Counted from the stretch's first letter, positions 13,247 to 27,205 are shown. The stretch: 64,000 nucleotides of DNA from Notamacropus eugenii (GCF_028372415.1 NC_092878.1:72600704-72664703), one strand, 5' to 3'. The notes: generated from the letters alone by a model not told the origin. Translations and numbers: made by a program.

Positions 13247-13735
13247 CTGCTGACAAAGCTGTACGTGTGAGAACACATATATCTTTAAATTCATGCATCA
13301 ACAAAAGATAAAAAAGAACTGATCAATCAATTGGGTATGCCACTACAAAAGATGGAAAAACAGTAAATTAAATTTAAATTAAATTAATTTTTATATTAAC
13401 TTAAAAATTAAAAATTCCCAATTAAACACCAAATTACAAATCCTGAAAATGAGTGGAGAGATCAATAAAATTAAAGTAAGAAAGTTATTTATCTGATAGA
13501 TAGAACTAAAAGCTGATATTTTGGGGAAAAAGCACTAGTAAATTGTGTAAGCCATTGGTTAATTTGATTAAAAAAGAAAATACCAGTAATGAAAGCAAAA
13601 AGCATGAATGTCCAACCAGGGAAGGTGAAATTAAAGCAATTATTAGGATCTATTTCACTTCTTTAATATTCCAACAAATTTGACTAAGTGAATGGATGAA
13701 TATTTATAAAAATATAAGTTGCCCACTTATATATA
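13247..13735 (+). mobile_element. L1 ORF2 fragment (endonuclease/RT linker), plus strand
   Basis: After the C-terminal ORF2 end of L1-B the sequence returns to an earlier ORF2 part: THISLNSCIN, KELINQLGM and EINKIKVRK-like pieces, then NKFD with NGMNIYK near 13675-13705, parallel to 10430-10830 in L1-B. It is therefore a separate L1 copy. It stops where HAL1-1 begins. Confidence 0.65.
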
Positions 13736-14397
13736 ACAATCCGCATCTTCTCTTTTTCCTTGTAGGGCGAGATAGATTTCTACACCCCATTATCTATATT
13801 TTTTTTTCCCAGTTGCTTGCAAAATCAATTCTCAACATTCTTTCCTTTGACTCTGAGTACCAACTTATCTCCCTTCGTCCCTCCCCACTGAGAAAGCAAG
13901 CAATTCAATATGGGCTATATTTGTGTAGTGTTGCTAAAGACTTCCATAACAGTCATGTCGTGAAAGTCTAATTACATTTCCCTCCATCCTATCCGGCCCC
14001 CTATATATTCTATTCTCTCTTTAGACCTTGTCCATCCCCTAAAGTGATTACTTCTTATTAGTCCCTCCTCCCATTTGCCCTCCTTTCTATTATCCCCACC
14101 CCACTTGTCCCCTTCTCCCTTAATTTCCTGTAGTGTAAGATAGACTTTCATACCAAATTGAGTGTGCATGTTATTCCCTCCTTAAGTCAAATGTGATGAG
14201 AGTAAACTTCACTTTTTCCCTATCACCTCCAATTCTAATGATTTTCCCTCCACTGAAAAAGTTTTTTCTTGCCTCTTTTATGAGAGATAATTTGCCCCAT
14301 TCTATTTCTTCCCTTCTCTCTCACGTTTATTTTTTTAGATATTATCCCTTCCTATTCAAATCACCCTGCGCCCCCTCTGTCTCTCTCTGTCTCTGTC

Positions 14398-14538
<141 letters not shown>

Positions 14539-14664
14539 AATCCCTCCAACTACCCAAATATTGAGAAAAGTTTCAAGAGTTACAAGTATTATCTTTCCAT
14601 GTAGGAAAGTAGACAGTTCAACTTTAGTAAGTCCCTTATTATTCCTCTTTACCTTTTCATGTTT

Positions 14665-15763
14665 TTCTTGATTCTTGTGTTTGAAATTCCACCCCCGAGG
14701 CCTGCTCTGAAATTCGAATTTTCTATTCAGTTCTAGTCTTGTCATCAAGAATTCTTGAAAGTCCTCTATTTCATTGAATTACCATTCTTTCCCCTGAAGT
14801 ATTATACTCAGTTTTGCTGGATAGGTGATTCTTGGTTTTAATTCTAGTTCCTTTGACTTCTGGCATATCTTATTCCAAGCCCTTCAATTCCGCAATGTAG
14901 AAGCTGCTGTATCTCATGTTATCCTGATTATATTTCCACAACATTCTTTCTGGTTGTTTGCAAAATTATCTCCTTGACCTGGGAACTCAGGAATTTGGCT
15001 ACAATATTGCTAGGAGATTTTCTTTTCATGTTTCTTTCAGAAGGTGATTTGTGGATTCTTTCAATATTTATTTTACCCTCTGGTTCTAGAATATTGGGGC
15101 AGTTTTTCTTGATAATTCATGAAAGATGATATCTTAGCTCTTTTTTGGATCACGGCTTTCAGGTTGTTTCATCATTTTTAAATTGTCTCTCCTGGATCTA
15201 TTTTCCAGGTCTGTTGTTTTTCCAATGAGATATTTCACATTATGTTTTATTTTTTTCATTCTTTTTGTTGTGTTTTGTAATTTTTTGGTTTCTGATAAAA
15301 TCCTAAGCTTCCCTGTGCTCCATTAGAATTTTTTAAGAATTACTTTCCTCAGTGAGTTTTTGAACCTCCTTTTCCAGTTGTCTAATTTTGCTTTTTAAAG
15401 TATTCTTCTCTTAATTGACTTTTTGGGTCTCTTTTGCCATTTCAGTTGGTCTATTTTTATAGGTGCTTTTTACTTCAGCATTTTTCTGGGTTTCCTTTAG
15501 CAAGCTCCTGACTTGCTTTGCATGATTTTCTTGCATTACTCTCATTTTTCTTCCCAATTTTTCCTCCACCTCTCTTACCTGACTTTCTAAATCCTCTCTT
15601 AGCTCTTCCCCATCCTGAGTCAACTGTAAATTTATTTTGTAAGTTTTGACTTTTATTTGTTCCTCTGATAGTAAGCACTGTTCCTCACATTAAAAGATGG
15701 AAGAAAATACCTGTTCACCAAGAAACTCACCTTCTATAGCTTTATTTGTTCCCTTTTGGGGAA
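14665..15763 (-). pseudogene. HAL1-1 ORF1, broken
   Basis: Antisense frames encode the HAL1/L1 ORF1 protein. A 70-residue open piece (15411-15623) carries LESQVREVEEKLGRKMRVMQ and LLKETQKN, the start of the coiled coil. RNA-binding domain and C-terminal pieces follow in other frames toward 14665. The usual start codon (context GGGAAAATGCCC) has become a TTC-type codon at about 15761. Single-base shifts and stops show long decay. Confidence 0.75.
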
Positions 15764-16547
15764 TTTTCTGAGTCATTTAATTGACTGTTGAGTCTTTTGT
15801 CAAGAGGATGGTATACATTGGGGACCTGTAATTTCTCAGTTCCCTCAAGGTGGCATAATCAATTGAGAGGAGTTTACACCTCTCCTGATCTGGGCTCTGG
15901 TCTGGGAGCTGCCAAAGCTTTCCTGGTCAGGATCTGCAAGTAGAATTCCCTTTCCAGAGCCTCTACCAGCTCCACCACACCAGTACTCTTCCTACCCTAG
16001 GTTGTCACTCAGGGCTGAGATCCACTTCAGTGGTTCAGTGCCCCAGGTTCTTTAGGCCAAGTGCTCCAAAAATGGATGCTGCTACTGCCACCACCTTGTG
16101 GCATCAGGGCTAGAGTAGGATCCTGTTCCCTTCTCACGCAGGTGAAAAAATCTTTCTTACTGACCTTTGAAACTGTCTTTGGTGTTTGTGGTTTGAGGGA
16201 TCTGGAAATCTCAGCTTCTGCCTAGGATTCCACCCCCGAGGCCTGCTCTGATCCTGTTCCTGCCTGTGCTATGTGGCCAAAGCTGGGCTGGGCACTGTGG
16301 GCTTTGCTCCACTTGGTGCCCTGTGTGATATACCTTTCCTATCGACCTTTCAGGCTTCCCTGGGCTGGAAATCTCTTTCACTCTGTCGCTTTTTCACCTC
16401 TGCTGCTCTAGAATTTGTTTAGAGTAATTGTTTTACAGGCACTTTATGGGCTGTGGGGAAGAACTAGAGTAGGTGCATCTTTCTACTCAGCCATCTTGGC
16501 TCCACTCCAAAAAAATTATAGAAAACATTTTTTTAAAGAAGTAATTA

Positions 16548-16775
16548 GGAGGAAGAGAGTACAGAGTTTTGTAAGTGGAGTAAGGTAGACCTGAGTCCAA
16601 ATCCAGCCTCAGGTAATTGGCATGTGACTTAATTTATATGTGTTTACTCACTTGCAAAATAAGATTAATAATAATACCACTCTCCCAGGGTTGTTTTGAG
16701 ACAAAAATAATATTTTTCAAGTATTTTGAAGATATTAAAGAGCTAAATAAATATTAGGCATTATTAATAATGTAC
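16548..16775 (+). mobile_element. MIR/MAR1-type SINE, plus strand
   Basis: GACCTGAGTCCAAATCCAGCC (the B-box region, here split by reading as GACCTGAGTCC and AAATCCAGCC), then CTTGCAAAATAAG, CCAGGGTTGTTTTGAG and a tail AAATAAATATTAGGCATTAT. This is the usual order for a tRNA-derived CORE-SINE. Confidence 0.75.
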
Positions 16776-17689
16776 TCTCCCACTACAACTTAGCACTTAG
16801 AATAGAACTGTTTCCCATTTGCCTTTCTGTAAACAGTATGCTTTGTTTGATGTATAACTGGGTTATGTAGAATCCAGAAACACCAAAAATCCTGGTTGAA
16901 AATTTTAAAATTCCATAAATGAGCCAGACATTTTTGTGCAGAGGGTCAACAAATTCCTCATTTATGCTTACCAAGGACTGATTTATATTGGCATTGGGAT
17001 ATTATGATTTCTGTATCCCCATATCTAGAACTAAGAACTTGTGTTTGTGGTCACTCTGGTGAACTTAGTCAGCAACTGGTATATTCTATCATCTAATTGC
17101 CCTCCTTATTCACCCTCAGAGTTGTTGACCAATACTTCAGTTGCCTTTCCCATCATGATATATGAGAAGTAAAAAGGTCAGAGCCCTACCACATTTCTTT
17201 GGCATCACTGAGGACCTATGATTAAAAACAGACTTGGTTTGATTAACATTTTTTTCCATTGAAGAGACTAGTTATAGTGGAGGCAGATAATAATAGTTGC
17301 TTTAAAACTATGTGGGTAACATTTTAGAGAAATATTTGATAATGTCAGATAAATGGGAGGCATCATTGAATGGCAAGAACAGACAACAAGCTAAATGGTG
17401 TAAATGACTAATTCAATCCCTAGTTTTTAGACATTAGAAAAAAATTCTCTCATAGAAGCTATGCTGCAGTATCAAAGAAACCCATAATTAATACTGATAG
17501 AGGTTGTAAAATTAAAAGTTCATTTAAAGTAAAACAAAAAATATGGCATATTTGAAAACTAAAACAATTAAATAACTTTTATACATTTCCACCCCATGTG
17601 TCTAGAAGAGTAAATATCCTGCCTCCCTTCAAAAATAGAGACTAAATCAGTTTGCAAAAACAAACATTACATATTAATTTTTACCAAAA
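16776..17689. other. Unassigned DNA
   Basis: No gene or recognisable repeat. Complexity is ordinary and AT-rich. Confidence 0.4.
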
Positions 17690-17890
17690 CTTTCCATCTC
17701 AAAGTTTGCTAAACTTCTAGAGTCAGAGGATGTGCTTTCAAATTATTGCTCTCCCACATACTAGCTGTGGAATTTGGAACAATCTTTTTTTTTTCCTTTC
17801 TCTCACATTCAAATTCCTAATGTGTAAATGAGTCCATTGGACTCAATAATCTCCAAGGTATTGTCCAATTGTGAATCTATGCTTATATGA
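17690..17890 (+). mobile_element. MIR-type SINE, plus strand
   Basis: CTAGAGTCAGAGGATGTGC, then CACATACTAGCTGTGGAATTT, here read as ACTAGCTGTGGAATTTGG, then AATGTGTAAATGAG and TTGGACTCAATAATCTCCAA. The order is that of MIR. Confidence 0.75.
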
Positions 17891-18676
<786 letters not shown>

Positions 18677-18825
18677 GATAAATGCTGCAAACGAACGTTA
18701 ATCTAATCTCAGAAGTAAACAAGAAGAGAATGGACTACGTTGATTTTTAGGAACCAGATCAGTTCACATATTTTAATAACCCAAACCTATAGGTCCATCT
18801 TCTTAAAATCAATATCTTTCCAGTG

Positions 18826-19090
18826 ATGACAGCTAGGTGACTGGACCTGGATCCAAAAAGAGTTGAGTTCAAATTTGACCTCTAGGACTTACTAGCTATG
18901 AAATCTTGGGCAATTTGACATATCTGTTGAACTTAGGTTCCTCATCTGTAAAATGGGGACAATAGTAACATCTATCTTTCAGAGCTGCTATGAGGAGCAA
19001 ATGAGACATTACTTGTGATGTGCTTAACACACTTCCTGGTACAGAGTATGCACCTAATAAATGCTTATTACCTTCCTTCCTAACAATGTA
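18826..19090 (+). mobile_element. MAR1/MIR-type SINE, plus strand, well preserved
   Basis: Starts near GACAGCTAGGTGACTGGACC and has GAGTTCAAATTTGACCTC (B box), TACTAGCTATGAAATCTTGG, CCTCATCTGTAAAATGGGG, and the tail CACCTAATAAATGCTTATTA. This is one of the clearest SINE copies in the window. Confidence 0.85.
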
Positions 19091-20021
19091 TGCCTGCAAA
19101 TAATGAAATGTTTCAGTCCCTTAAGTATTGAAGTTGAGGATTATTCAATGCTATTAGGATAGCAAGTAGTAGAAATATTGCATTTTTATTTCTTGTCTAT
19201 TTTACAGTACAAATAAGGATGTGCACAAGAAAAATTGTGCAAAGGAAGTCATAATAAAAACCAGTGAATGGTGGGTGGGGATAATGATCTGATTATATCA
19301 AAAGAGATAAAATACCTTAGTGACAGCTGACCTGCTTCATTGGTATTCACACAATGTCACAACCTAAGACATATATGGTTTTTGAGGGAAGAGTTTATCT
19401 CATACTTTGTATTTCTATGCCTAGTGTAATAATAAGTGCATTGTAAAGGTTAAGTGATCATAAAAATTGTAGGATTATGTGCTAATTGTTAACATTGCCT
19501 TAATTATATTTATATTTGAATTTTTATAACTTATTTTTATGTTTATATATATTATATGTTTATGTTGTATATATGTATATATATGCATATGTACATATGT
19601 AAATACATATATATGTAAAGAGAAGTTCTGAGATTTTCCCTTTTATTTTGGTATCTTCCTCAGATGTGTAAAGGATCAATGTCTCAAAATGCCAAAACTG
19701 TGTGAGTACAAGCACAAGTATACTATCTTTTTTGTATAGCTGTAATATTCCAACTATTACACTCATCTTCATGTGGTATATTGGAGAAAAGGAAATAATA
19801 TAGCATTTTGCAAGAAGTACATTAACTATATAAGTTTTAGATATAGCAATAATAATAAGTATTAGTAGTAGCAGTAGTAGTAAGAGTAGTAGCAGTAGTA
19901 ATAGCACTAGTAATACCACATCTACTTCATCTTACAGTAAAAAACTATCATATATTAGTCTAAATATAATGGGTTCACCAGCCTTGATGATGAAAAAGAG
20001 TTTGTTAAATATGTTAATTTA
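19091..20021. other. Unassigned DNA with a (TAG)n run
   Basis: No gene seen. An impure TAG/TAA trinucleotide run lies at about 19845-19912, which yields the poly-leucine frame on the minus strand. AT-rich simple sequence lies at 19500-19615. Confidence 0.5.
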
Positions 20022-21930
20022 AAGTTACTATAGATAGTATACTATCTATAGATAGTATAAATTATTTGGGAGTCTTCCTGCCAAAACAAACCCAGGAACC
20101 ATATGAACACAATACAAAACACTTTTCAGGCAAATAGAGTCAATTCTAAATAATTGGAAAAAACACTGGTTGTGCATGAGTAAGTTGAGGTAATATAATA
20201 AAAAAAAATCGCAATTCTACCTAAATAAATTTAGTTATTCAGAGCCATTTGAATCACACTACTAAAAATTATTTTCTAGAGCTAGAAAAAATAATAACAA
20301 AACTCATCTGGAGGAACAAAAGGTCCATAATATCAAGGGAATTAATGAAAAAGAATGCAAGGAAAATTGGCCTAACTGTGTTAGATATTAAATTGCATTG
20401 TAAAGAAACAGTCATCAAAGCTACTTACTACTGGCTAAGAAATCGAGTGGTAGATCAACCCAACGACTCCAGTTTCTGTGATAAGAACTCATTATTTAAC
20501 AAAAACTGCTAGGAAAATCGGAAAATAGTATGACAGAAGTTTGGCATAGACCAACATCTTTCACCCTACACCAAAAAAATGTCAGAATCAGTACATAATT
20601 TATAAAGAAAGAGTGATACTATAAGCAAACTAGAATAGCAAAGAATAGTTTACCTCTCAGCTTGATGGAGAAAGGAAGAATTTATGACCAAACAAGATAT
20701 AGAGAACATCATGAAATGCAGAATTGATAAATCTGATCTCATTAAAATGAAAAGATTTTGTATAAAGACAATGTAACTAACATTAGAAGGGAAGTAGAAA
20801 GCTATGAAACAATTTTTACATCCAGTGTCTCTGATAAAGACCTCATTCCTAGCATATATGTAAAATATATATTCCTAAAAATAGAATAGTGTCAACTTTA
20901 TGAGAATGCAAGTCATTCTCTGATTGATAAATCGTCAAAAGACATGAACAGGAATTTTTCAGATGAAGAAATTAAAGCTGTATGTAGTCACATAAAAAAT
21001 TATCTAAATCACTATTGATTAGAGAAATGCAAATCAAAACAAATCCAAGGTATCACATCACACCTATAAGATTGGCTAACATGAAAAAAAACACGAACAT
21101 GATCAATGTCGGCAAAGATGTGGGAAAATTGGAACACTAAGGCATTGCTGGTGGAGTTGTGAACTGATCCAACTCTTCTAGAGAGAAATCTAGAACGATG
21201 CCCAAAGGGCTATAAAACTGTACATAACCTTTGACTTAGCAATACTGCCTCTAGGTCTGCATCTCAAAGAGATCATACAAATGAAAAAAGGACCCTCATG
21301 CACAAAAATATTTATAGCAACTTTTTTTTGTGTGTGGCAGCCAAGAACTGGAAATTGAGGGGGTGCCCATCACTTGAGGAATGACTGAACAAGTTTTGGT
21401 ATATGAATGTAGTGACGTAGTATTGTGCTCTGATAAATGATGAGCAGGTGGACTTCAGAAAAACCTGAAAAGATTTCTATGAACTGATGCTATGAAATTA
21501 GCAGACGAGGAGAACATTGTACACAGCAACAGCCACATTGTGTGATGACTAACTTTCATAGATTTGGCTCTTCTTAGTGATAAAAGGATCTAGAACAACT
21601 ACAAAAGACTCAAGACGGAAAATGTTGTCCACATCCACAGAAAGAATTATGGAGTCTGAGTACATATTGAGGTGCATTATTTGCTCTCTTTCTGTCTTTT
21701 GTTGTTGTTTTTTGTTTCTTCTCTCTCATGGTTTTAATTCTCCCCCACTGGTTCTAATACTTCTTTACCTCATGACTAATGTGAAAACATGTTTAATATG
21801 AATGTATAAGTAGAGCCTATGTCAAATAGCATACCCCCTTGAGGAGCGAGGAGGAAAAAAGGAAAACTCAAAACCTTACGGAAGTGAATGTTGAAAATTA
21901 ATAGTAAAAAATATAAAAGAAAAGTAAATA
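20022..21930 (+). mobile_element. 5'-truncated L1, plus strand
   Basis: Begins inside ORF2 past the reverse transcriptase core (YLGVFLPKQTQEP-like near 20060) and runs to the 3'UTR, including the block GAACATTGTACACAGCAAC and an end with GAAGTGAATGTTGAAAATTA. It ends in an A-rich tail near 21925. The 5' truncation fits normal L1 insertion. No clear target duplication was found. Confidence 0.85.
20249..20512 (+). pseudogene. L1 ORF2 C-terminal remnant
   Basis: An 87-residue open piece with ELEKIITKLIWRNKR and TYYWLRNRVVDQ, part of the region after the reverse transcriptase in L1 ORF2. Frameshifts lie on both sides. The same region is seen antisense at about 55960-56340. Confidence 0.8.
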
Positions 21931-22017
21931 GAAGGCCTTTGGGAAAGAGTTGCGGTGTAAGCATGAAAGAATAATAATTAAAATTGATTGTTTTTAATAA
22001 TAACCAGTATTATCAGT

Positions 22018-22205
22018 AATAACAATGGGTGTTTAGTTTATAAAGCTCTTTTTATTTTATCCCATTTGATCCTCATAGCAAATCTGGGAGGTAGATCCTG
22101 TAATTCACTCCATTTTACAGATGTGAAATTTGAGGCTGATGGAGGTTGAGATGTTTCCAGTGTCACAAAGCTCATAAGTATCAGAAGCAGGCTTTAAATA
22201 AACTT
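22018..22205 (-). mobile_element. MIR-type SINE, minus strand
   Basis: Antisense order: ATCCCATTTGATCCTCATAG, GGGAGGTAGATC, CATTTTACAGATGTGAAA, TCACAAAGCTCATAAG, CCTGACTCACAG. Confidence 0.75.
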
Positions 22206-24254
22206 ACATATTCCTGACTCACAGTAATCTGGCAGATTTGGAGTTGTGATTTGGGGAAGCATGATAAATAAAAAGATTGTTCAGGAGCAATGAGGGGCGA
22301 GTCAGAAGTGGATGGCTTCTTTTCTTCCTCCTCCTCATATAAAACACTGTAAAGTGAAAAAGAAGCTAGTCTGAATCCCTGTTTCCAAATTTTGACACTT
22401 AGCCATGTTCTTTTCCAATGTATGCTCCTGATAAAATGACTTGGCAATGATTCAAATGTAAAGCAATAGTTTTTATGCTACAAAATATACCACACACAGA
22501 TAAAGTTACTCCTACTCATCTTCATCTGAATACAGATCTGCATCTGTACATATGAGGCAGGAACTTGAATTGGCATTTGAGATTCTTCATAAGGACTTTA
22601 CTATATTATTTTTGTTACCTTGTGGTTCATTTTTACTTGCAATTCTATTAACTTATATCTGGATTCTTTTCATTTAAAGATTTATAAACATGTTGTCTTA
22701 TTGGTATATTCAACTCATCCGTTATAAAGTGGTAGCTGCTTTATAAAATTACTTTTATTCTCTCCACTTGATCCACTAACTGATGTCATCCTGAAAAACC
22801 TCAGTATTAACCATATCACCTGCCAACCAACTAATTTTGTGTCTATTCAATAAGTAAGATTACTCAATTTATTATAAGGGCCTTTCAACCTATACAATTC
22901 TACAGTCTCTCTATAGAGCTCCAGATGTGTATTCTTTCTTTTTTTTCCCCTTCTGAATGGACACTTTGTTATACCACATGCTTTTAGGGCCTCAGGAAAA
23001 AAATGGTTGATTGTTTTTTCCTTCTTTCTTTGCTCCAAATTGAAATTGATCTCTGTGTCATCCCTGAATGGGTAGTTTCTTTTTTTTTCTTCTTATTCTT
23101 CCTCAGTTGACCACATGGCATTCTCAAAGTAATAAAACACCATTTAAATGAAACATTCTAGACTATAACCACTGAGCTCCAGTGCCATTAAATATTTATC
23201 AATACAATACGACATGTTTCACTATGAAATAAACATTTGGCTCTGTAAATTTAATAGTTTCCAGTAAAGAAAAAAAAATCCTCCCAGAGCCTTTGCAGCC
23301 TCCAAGTACTGGATTTAACAAATAAATAGTTCATGATGTGCCAAAACTGAATTGCTAAATGATTGACCACATCCCACATTGCACAAGTAAAAGGCCACTG
23401 TTGTTTTTACAAGTGTGCTTCATTCCATGTTTAGCTTCATTGTATAAATAGTAGGAGGCTGGCATTTCTAAATTAACCTTTATTTTCAACCAATTACAGA
23501 TGGGGAAATAGGGGCATAGGAAAAAGAAACAAAGGGATTTCTGGAAGAAGTACCCCTAAGAGATCTTGACCCTAAATTTTCTGCTGAGAATCAGAATGTG
23601 CTTATTTGAATTTTTTTCTAAATCTGACATTTGGAAAATGTGGTTTCATATATTTTGCTTTCAAATGCAAATATGCTCAGAATTTAAGTTTTCCTTACAA
23701 GAGAAATTTAAATCCAGATTGATGCATAGTATGGAGATAATATTCTGTAATTGAGGCATGCTTGCTAATGTTCTCTCACTTCTCTAAATTGTCATGTATG
23801 AACTCACATCTTTGCATGTCACATTCCGCTACAACTTATCCTAATAGAATATAAGTTTCTCATAGACTTAGATTACTTTCTTTTTCTTTTTGTCTTTGCA
23901 TTTTCAGCAATCAGCATGGAATATTTGGGGGTTGTATTTGATAAGATTCAATAAAAAGTTACCATTCTTTGGCTCACTGAAGATAAACTGAAATCTTTGT
24001 GTCTATGTAATGCCACCATTTTGCTCAAAAATGTGTCTGCCATTCAGACAACAAAAAATGACAACTTGATTTCCCCTATCTTTGTGGCAGGGAAGGGTGT
24101 TGGAGTAAGTAGGAAATGAAAAACCCCGGACTTAGACTACAGGATTATCTAATCAATCTATGAATAAAAATCTACCATTTTGTTCATTTTCAAGATGATG
24201 TCAAAATTTGATAGACTCACCTTTTCCCCTTCTAAATCATTTTGTCATATATGT
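22206..24254. other. Largely single-copy DNA, no gene seen
   Basis: No exon with credible coding content. The sequence at about 23150-23480 is complex and lacks repeat features, so it is noted as a possible conserved non-coding block. A faint L2-like tail may lie at 23840-23965. Confidence 0.4.
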
Positions 24255-24475
24255 TACAAATAACATAGTCTATTTGAAAGGCATCATGGCCCTATGGCTA
24301 GAAAGTTGATTTTAAAACAAAGTTGGTCTTGTTTCAAGTTCTTGCTCTGATACACGCCAGTTATGTGATTCTAGACAAATGATTTTACCTCTTAATGTTC
24401 TGGATAGCTTTCTGAAACTATAGAAGGAGTTACCTCATTCGGATTTCCTTTAACAATGAATTTCTATTCCTAACA
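24255..24475 (+). mobile_element. MIR-type SINE, plus strand
   Basis: AAAGGCATCATGGCCCTATGG, shortened here to GGCATCATGGCCCTATGG, then TCAAGTTCTTGCTCTGATAC, CAGTTATGTGATTCTAG and TTTTACCTCTTAATG. Old and diverged. Confidence 0.6.
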
Positions 24476-24760
24476 AACATATATACATATTCCTACATTA
24501 ATGTATATGTGAGTATATGTCTGCATGATAGTAACTAGATATGTTAGAGATGATTACACATGCATGCATGCACACACAAATACACATATAGAGTAATAGG
24601 GACATTAGGGATGATAAATAATATGATATATATCTATATATTATATATAGTAACTAGGGATATTAAGCATGCTAACTATATGTCTATATGTGTGTGTTGC
24701 ATATGTGTATATGTCTATGTGTTTAAAATATTTCTTTTTGAAATATTCATTTAGAAGTCA
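24476..24760. repeat. AT/CA-rich simple sequence
   Basis: Impure TATA, CATG and CACA runs, no gene. Confidence 0.6.
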
Positions 24761-24889
24761 ATACTTCATTTTGGTAGAAGAAAGTTGAAATGAAATCTTG
24801 TGGTACTTGTAATGAGTAATGTTTTAAGCATTTTTTTTGTCCTTAAGAGAAACTAAAATGAAGACTTATTTGAATGTTTAAAAAAATGT

Positions 24890-25330
24890 GACCTTTATCA
24901 TGGAGTCTTTAGAGCTAAACTCTAATGGTGAGGAGTGCTATAATTTAATTTTGAAACAGCCCAATTGGGCTATCCATATCACTACTCAAAATGATGGTTT
25001 ACAGTAGTGAAATCAACGTCACTTTGCAGACTACATAACCCCAGAGGAGACATTTTTCTCCTTTATTTGGTGCGTGAATGACAAATGTCATGTAATTACA
25101 GGCCCACAGATTTTGGCAGGGTTTGCTGACATGGTGGCCCCTTGAATCCAAATGCTATCTACATTTACAGAAGACTATGGAAAATTTTATTTCCTCTGTT
25201 AATTGGTCAGTTCTCCAGTTGAAAGATCCATTAGGTAGCATGTGTTCCTTACATAAGATATCATATGAGGTACAACATTGAATATACCGGGTGACTACCA
25301 TGAAATATAGTAGTCATTCATAATATGGGG
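24890..25330. promoter_or_regulatory. Possible conserved non-coding block
   Basis: Complex sequence between repeats, with no LINE or SINE features and no open frame. The regulatory label is inference only, based on lack of repeats and even complexity. Confidence 0.2.
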
Positions 25331-25639
25331 TCATCCAGTTTCCCTCTTTATTCACAAGAATTCTAATTCTAATTCTAATACTTGCCCTGCTATTTCAAAA
25401 AACAAAACAAAACAAAACTTTGTAAGTGTGCCTATAATGACTTTTTTTCTTTCTTGTAGTTGTTGTTTGTGAATATCTTTTATCATGCATTGCAGTTTTC
25501 CTCTATCTAAAAAAAAAATCTTTTACACAAGAGGGAGACGTTATCTAAAAATATCCTATGTCTAGCATTTGGTACGCTTTCCTTGTGGACTGCTTAAAAA
25601 CGTTTTTTTTTCTTTCATAGATTTCTTTAGGTCAGAACA
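25331..25639. other. Unassigned AT-rich DNA
   Basis: Contains a short (CAAAA)n run near 25400-25418 and several poly-T/poly-A runs. No gene or repeat family recognised. Confidence 0.4.
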
Positions 25640-26029
25640 TTCATTAGTGCCAAGACATCACATGTAGAAGCTGCCGTAAAAAAGAGACAGGTAGGAGGAT
25701 AAGTGAAACACAGCTATTTGTGAAGTGGCATAGTCGGCAGAGAATAATACAGTTTTGTTTGGAATTTATCTATCTTTAGCAAAAGTCAGATAGGTCCTGA
25801 AAACAAATGGAGCTGGTCTGGAGAGTAAAGAAAGAAACAATCAGGCTGTCTACTTTGACAGCTGATCTGACTAAATCTGCCTTAACTTGACCCATGGCAT
25901 CTACTGGATGAACTCAATTTGCCTTGTAATTATATTTGAAAGCCAGGACCTCTCTCTCTACCTCAGAAAAAGCTCCATGTCCAAAATGACAAAGAATCAT
26001 TTCCAAGAAAGGTTTACAATGAAAATCTC
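25640..26029. promoter_or_regulatory. Possible conserved non-coding block
   Basis: Complex, non-repetitive sequence. Notable subsegment TTTGACAGCTGATCTGAC (E-box CAGCTG inside) near 25855. No coding frame. Confidence 0.2.
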
Positions 26030-26149
26030 ACTGCCTTGATCAGAAACCTTGAATTTTCTTCCTTTGTCTGTTCCTTAGCCTAGCATTCAGACTTGAATAT
26101 ATGGCCCCAATTTATCTATCAAGCTTTATCTTCACATATGCTGTTTTAT
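26030..26149 (+). mobile_element. L2 fragment, part 1 (interrupted by HAL1-2)
   Basis: L2-like pyrimidine-rich sequence ending in ACATATGCTGTTTTAT, which is repeated at 29169-29184 where the L2 resumes. Confidence 0.6.
26134..26149. repeat. Target-site duplication of HAL1-2, left copy
   Basis: ACATATGCTGTTTTAT, identical 16 bp at 29169-29184. Confidence 0.9.
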
Positions 26150-26989
26150 TTTTTTTTAACTTTTTAATATATAGTTTAATTATTTTTCAGTTCTTAACAT
26201 TCACTTACACAAGAGTTTGAATTCAAAACTTTATCCTTATCTCTCCACATCTCCCACTCCATGACAGTATGCACTCCTTCCACCCCTCTCTCCAATCTGT
26301 CCTCCCTTCTATTACCCAGCCTCCTTCCATCCCCCTTCCCCTCTCTTTTCCTGTTGGGCAAAATAGATTTCTGTACTTCATTGGCTATACAGCCTAATTT
26401 CCAGTTGCATGCTAAAACAATTTTTCACATTCATTCTTAAAGCTTTGAGTTCCGTATTCTCTTCTTCCTTACTCACCCACCCTCATTGAGAAAGCAATGT
26501 CATACATGTGCAATAATGCAAAACGCTTCCATAATAGTTATGTTACAAAAAACTAACTACATTTCCCTCTGTCCTATCCTGCCTCCATTTATTCCATTCT
26601 CTCCCTTGACCTGTCCTCTCACAATAGCATTTGCTTCTGATTATCCCTTTCCCCAATTTGCTGTCCATTCTATTATATTCCCTTTCCTATTCCCTTCCCC
26701 CTTGCCTTCCTGCAGGGTAAAATAGATTTTTACATCCAATTAAGTATGTTATTCCTTCCTTAAGCCTAATCCTGTGAAAGTAAGGCTCAATTATTTCCTT
26801 TCATCTCCCTCCTTTTCTCATCCCTTTTTTTCCCTTTTTACAATTAAAAGCTCTTTCTTCCCTCTTTTATGTGAGATGATTTGTTACATAACACCTCTCC
26901 CTTTCTCTTACTCCTAGTACACACCACTCAACTTTAAATTATTTTTAATAAGGTATTCCACCTTCATATTCAAATCACCCTGTGCCCTC

Positions 26990-27205
26990 TGCCTGTCTAT
27001 ATATAAATATATACATATGCACATACACCCAAGTACATAAGCAAACCTACAGGTATATAATGTATAAATACATACATAGCCATGTACATACATGCACACA
27101 TATGTATATACACATATGCTTATACTTATGTATACACACATGCACATAGATAGATAGGTACATACATACATACATAGATACATAGATAGATACATAGATA
27201 TTCAT
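26990..27205. repeat. (ATAC/ACAT)n-type microsatellite, ~215 bp
   Basis: Impure tetranucleotide sequence in HAL1-2 at the place just past ORF1 where all other ORF1-complete HAL1 copies also hold a simple repeat. Confidence 0.9.
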
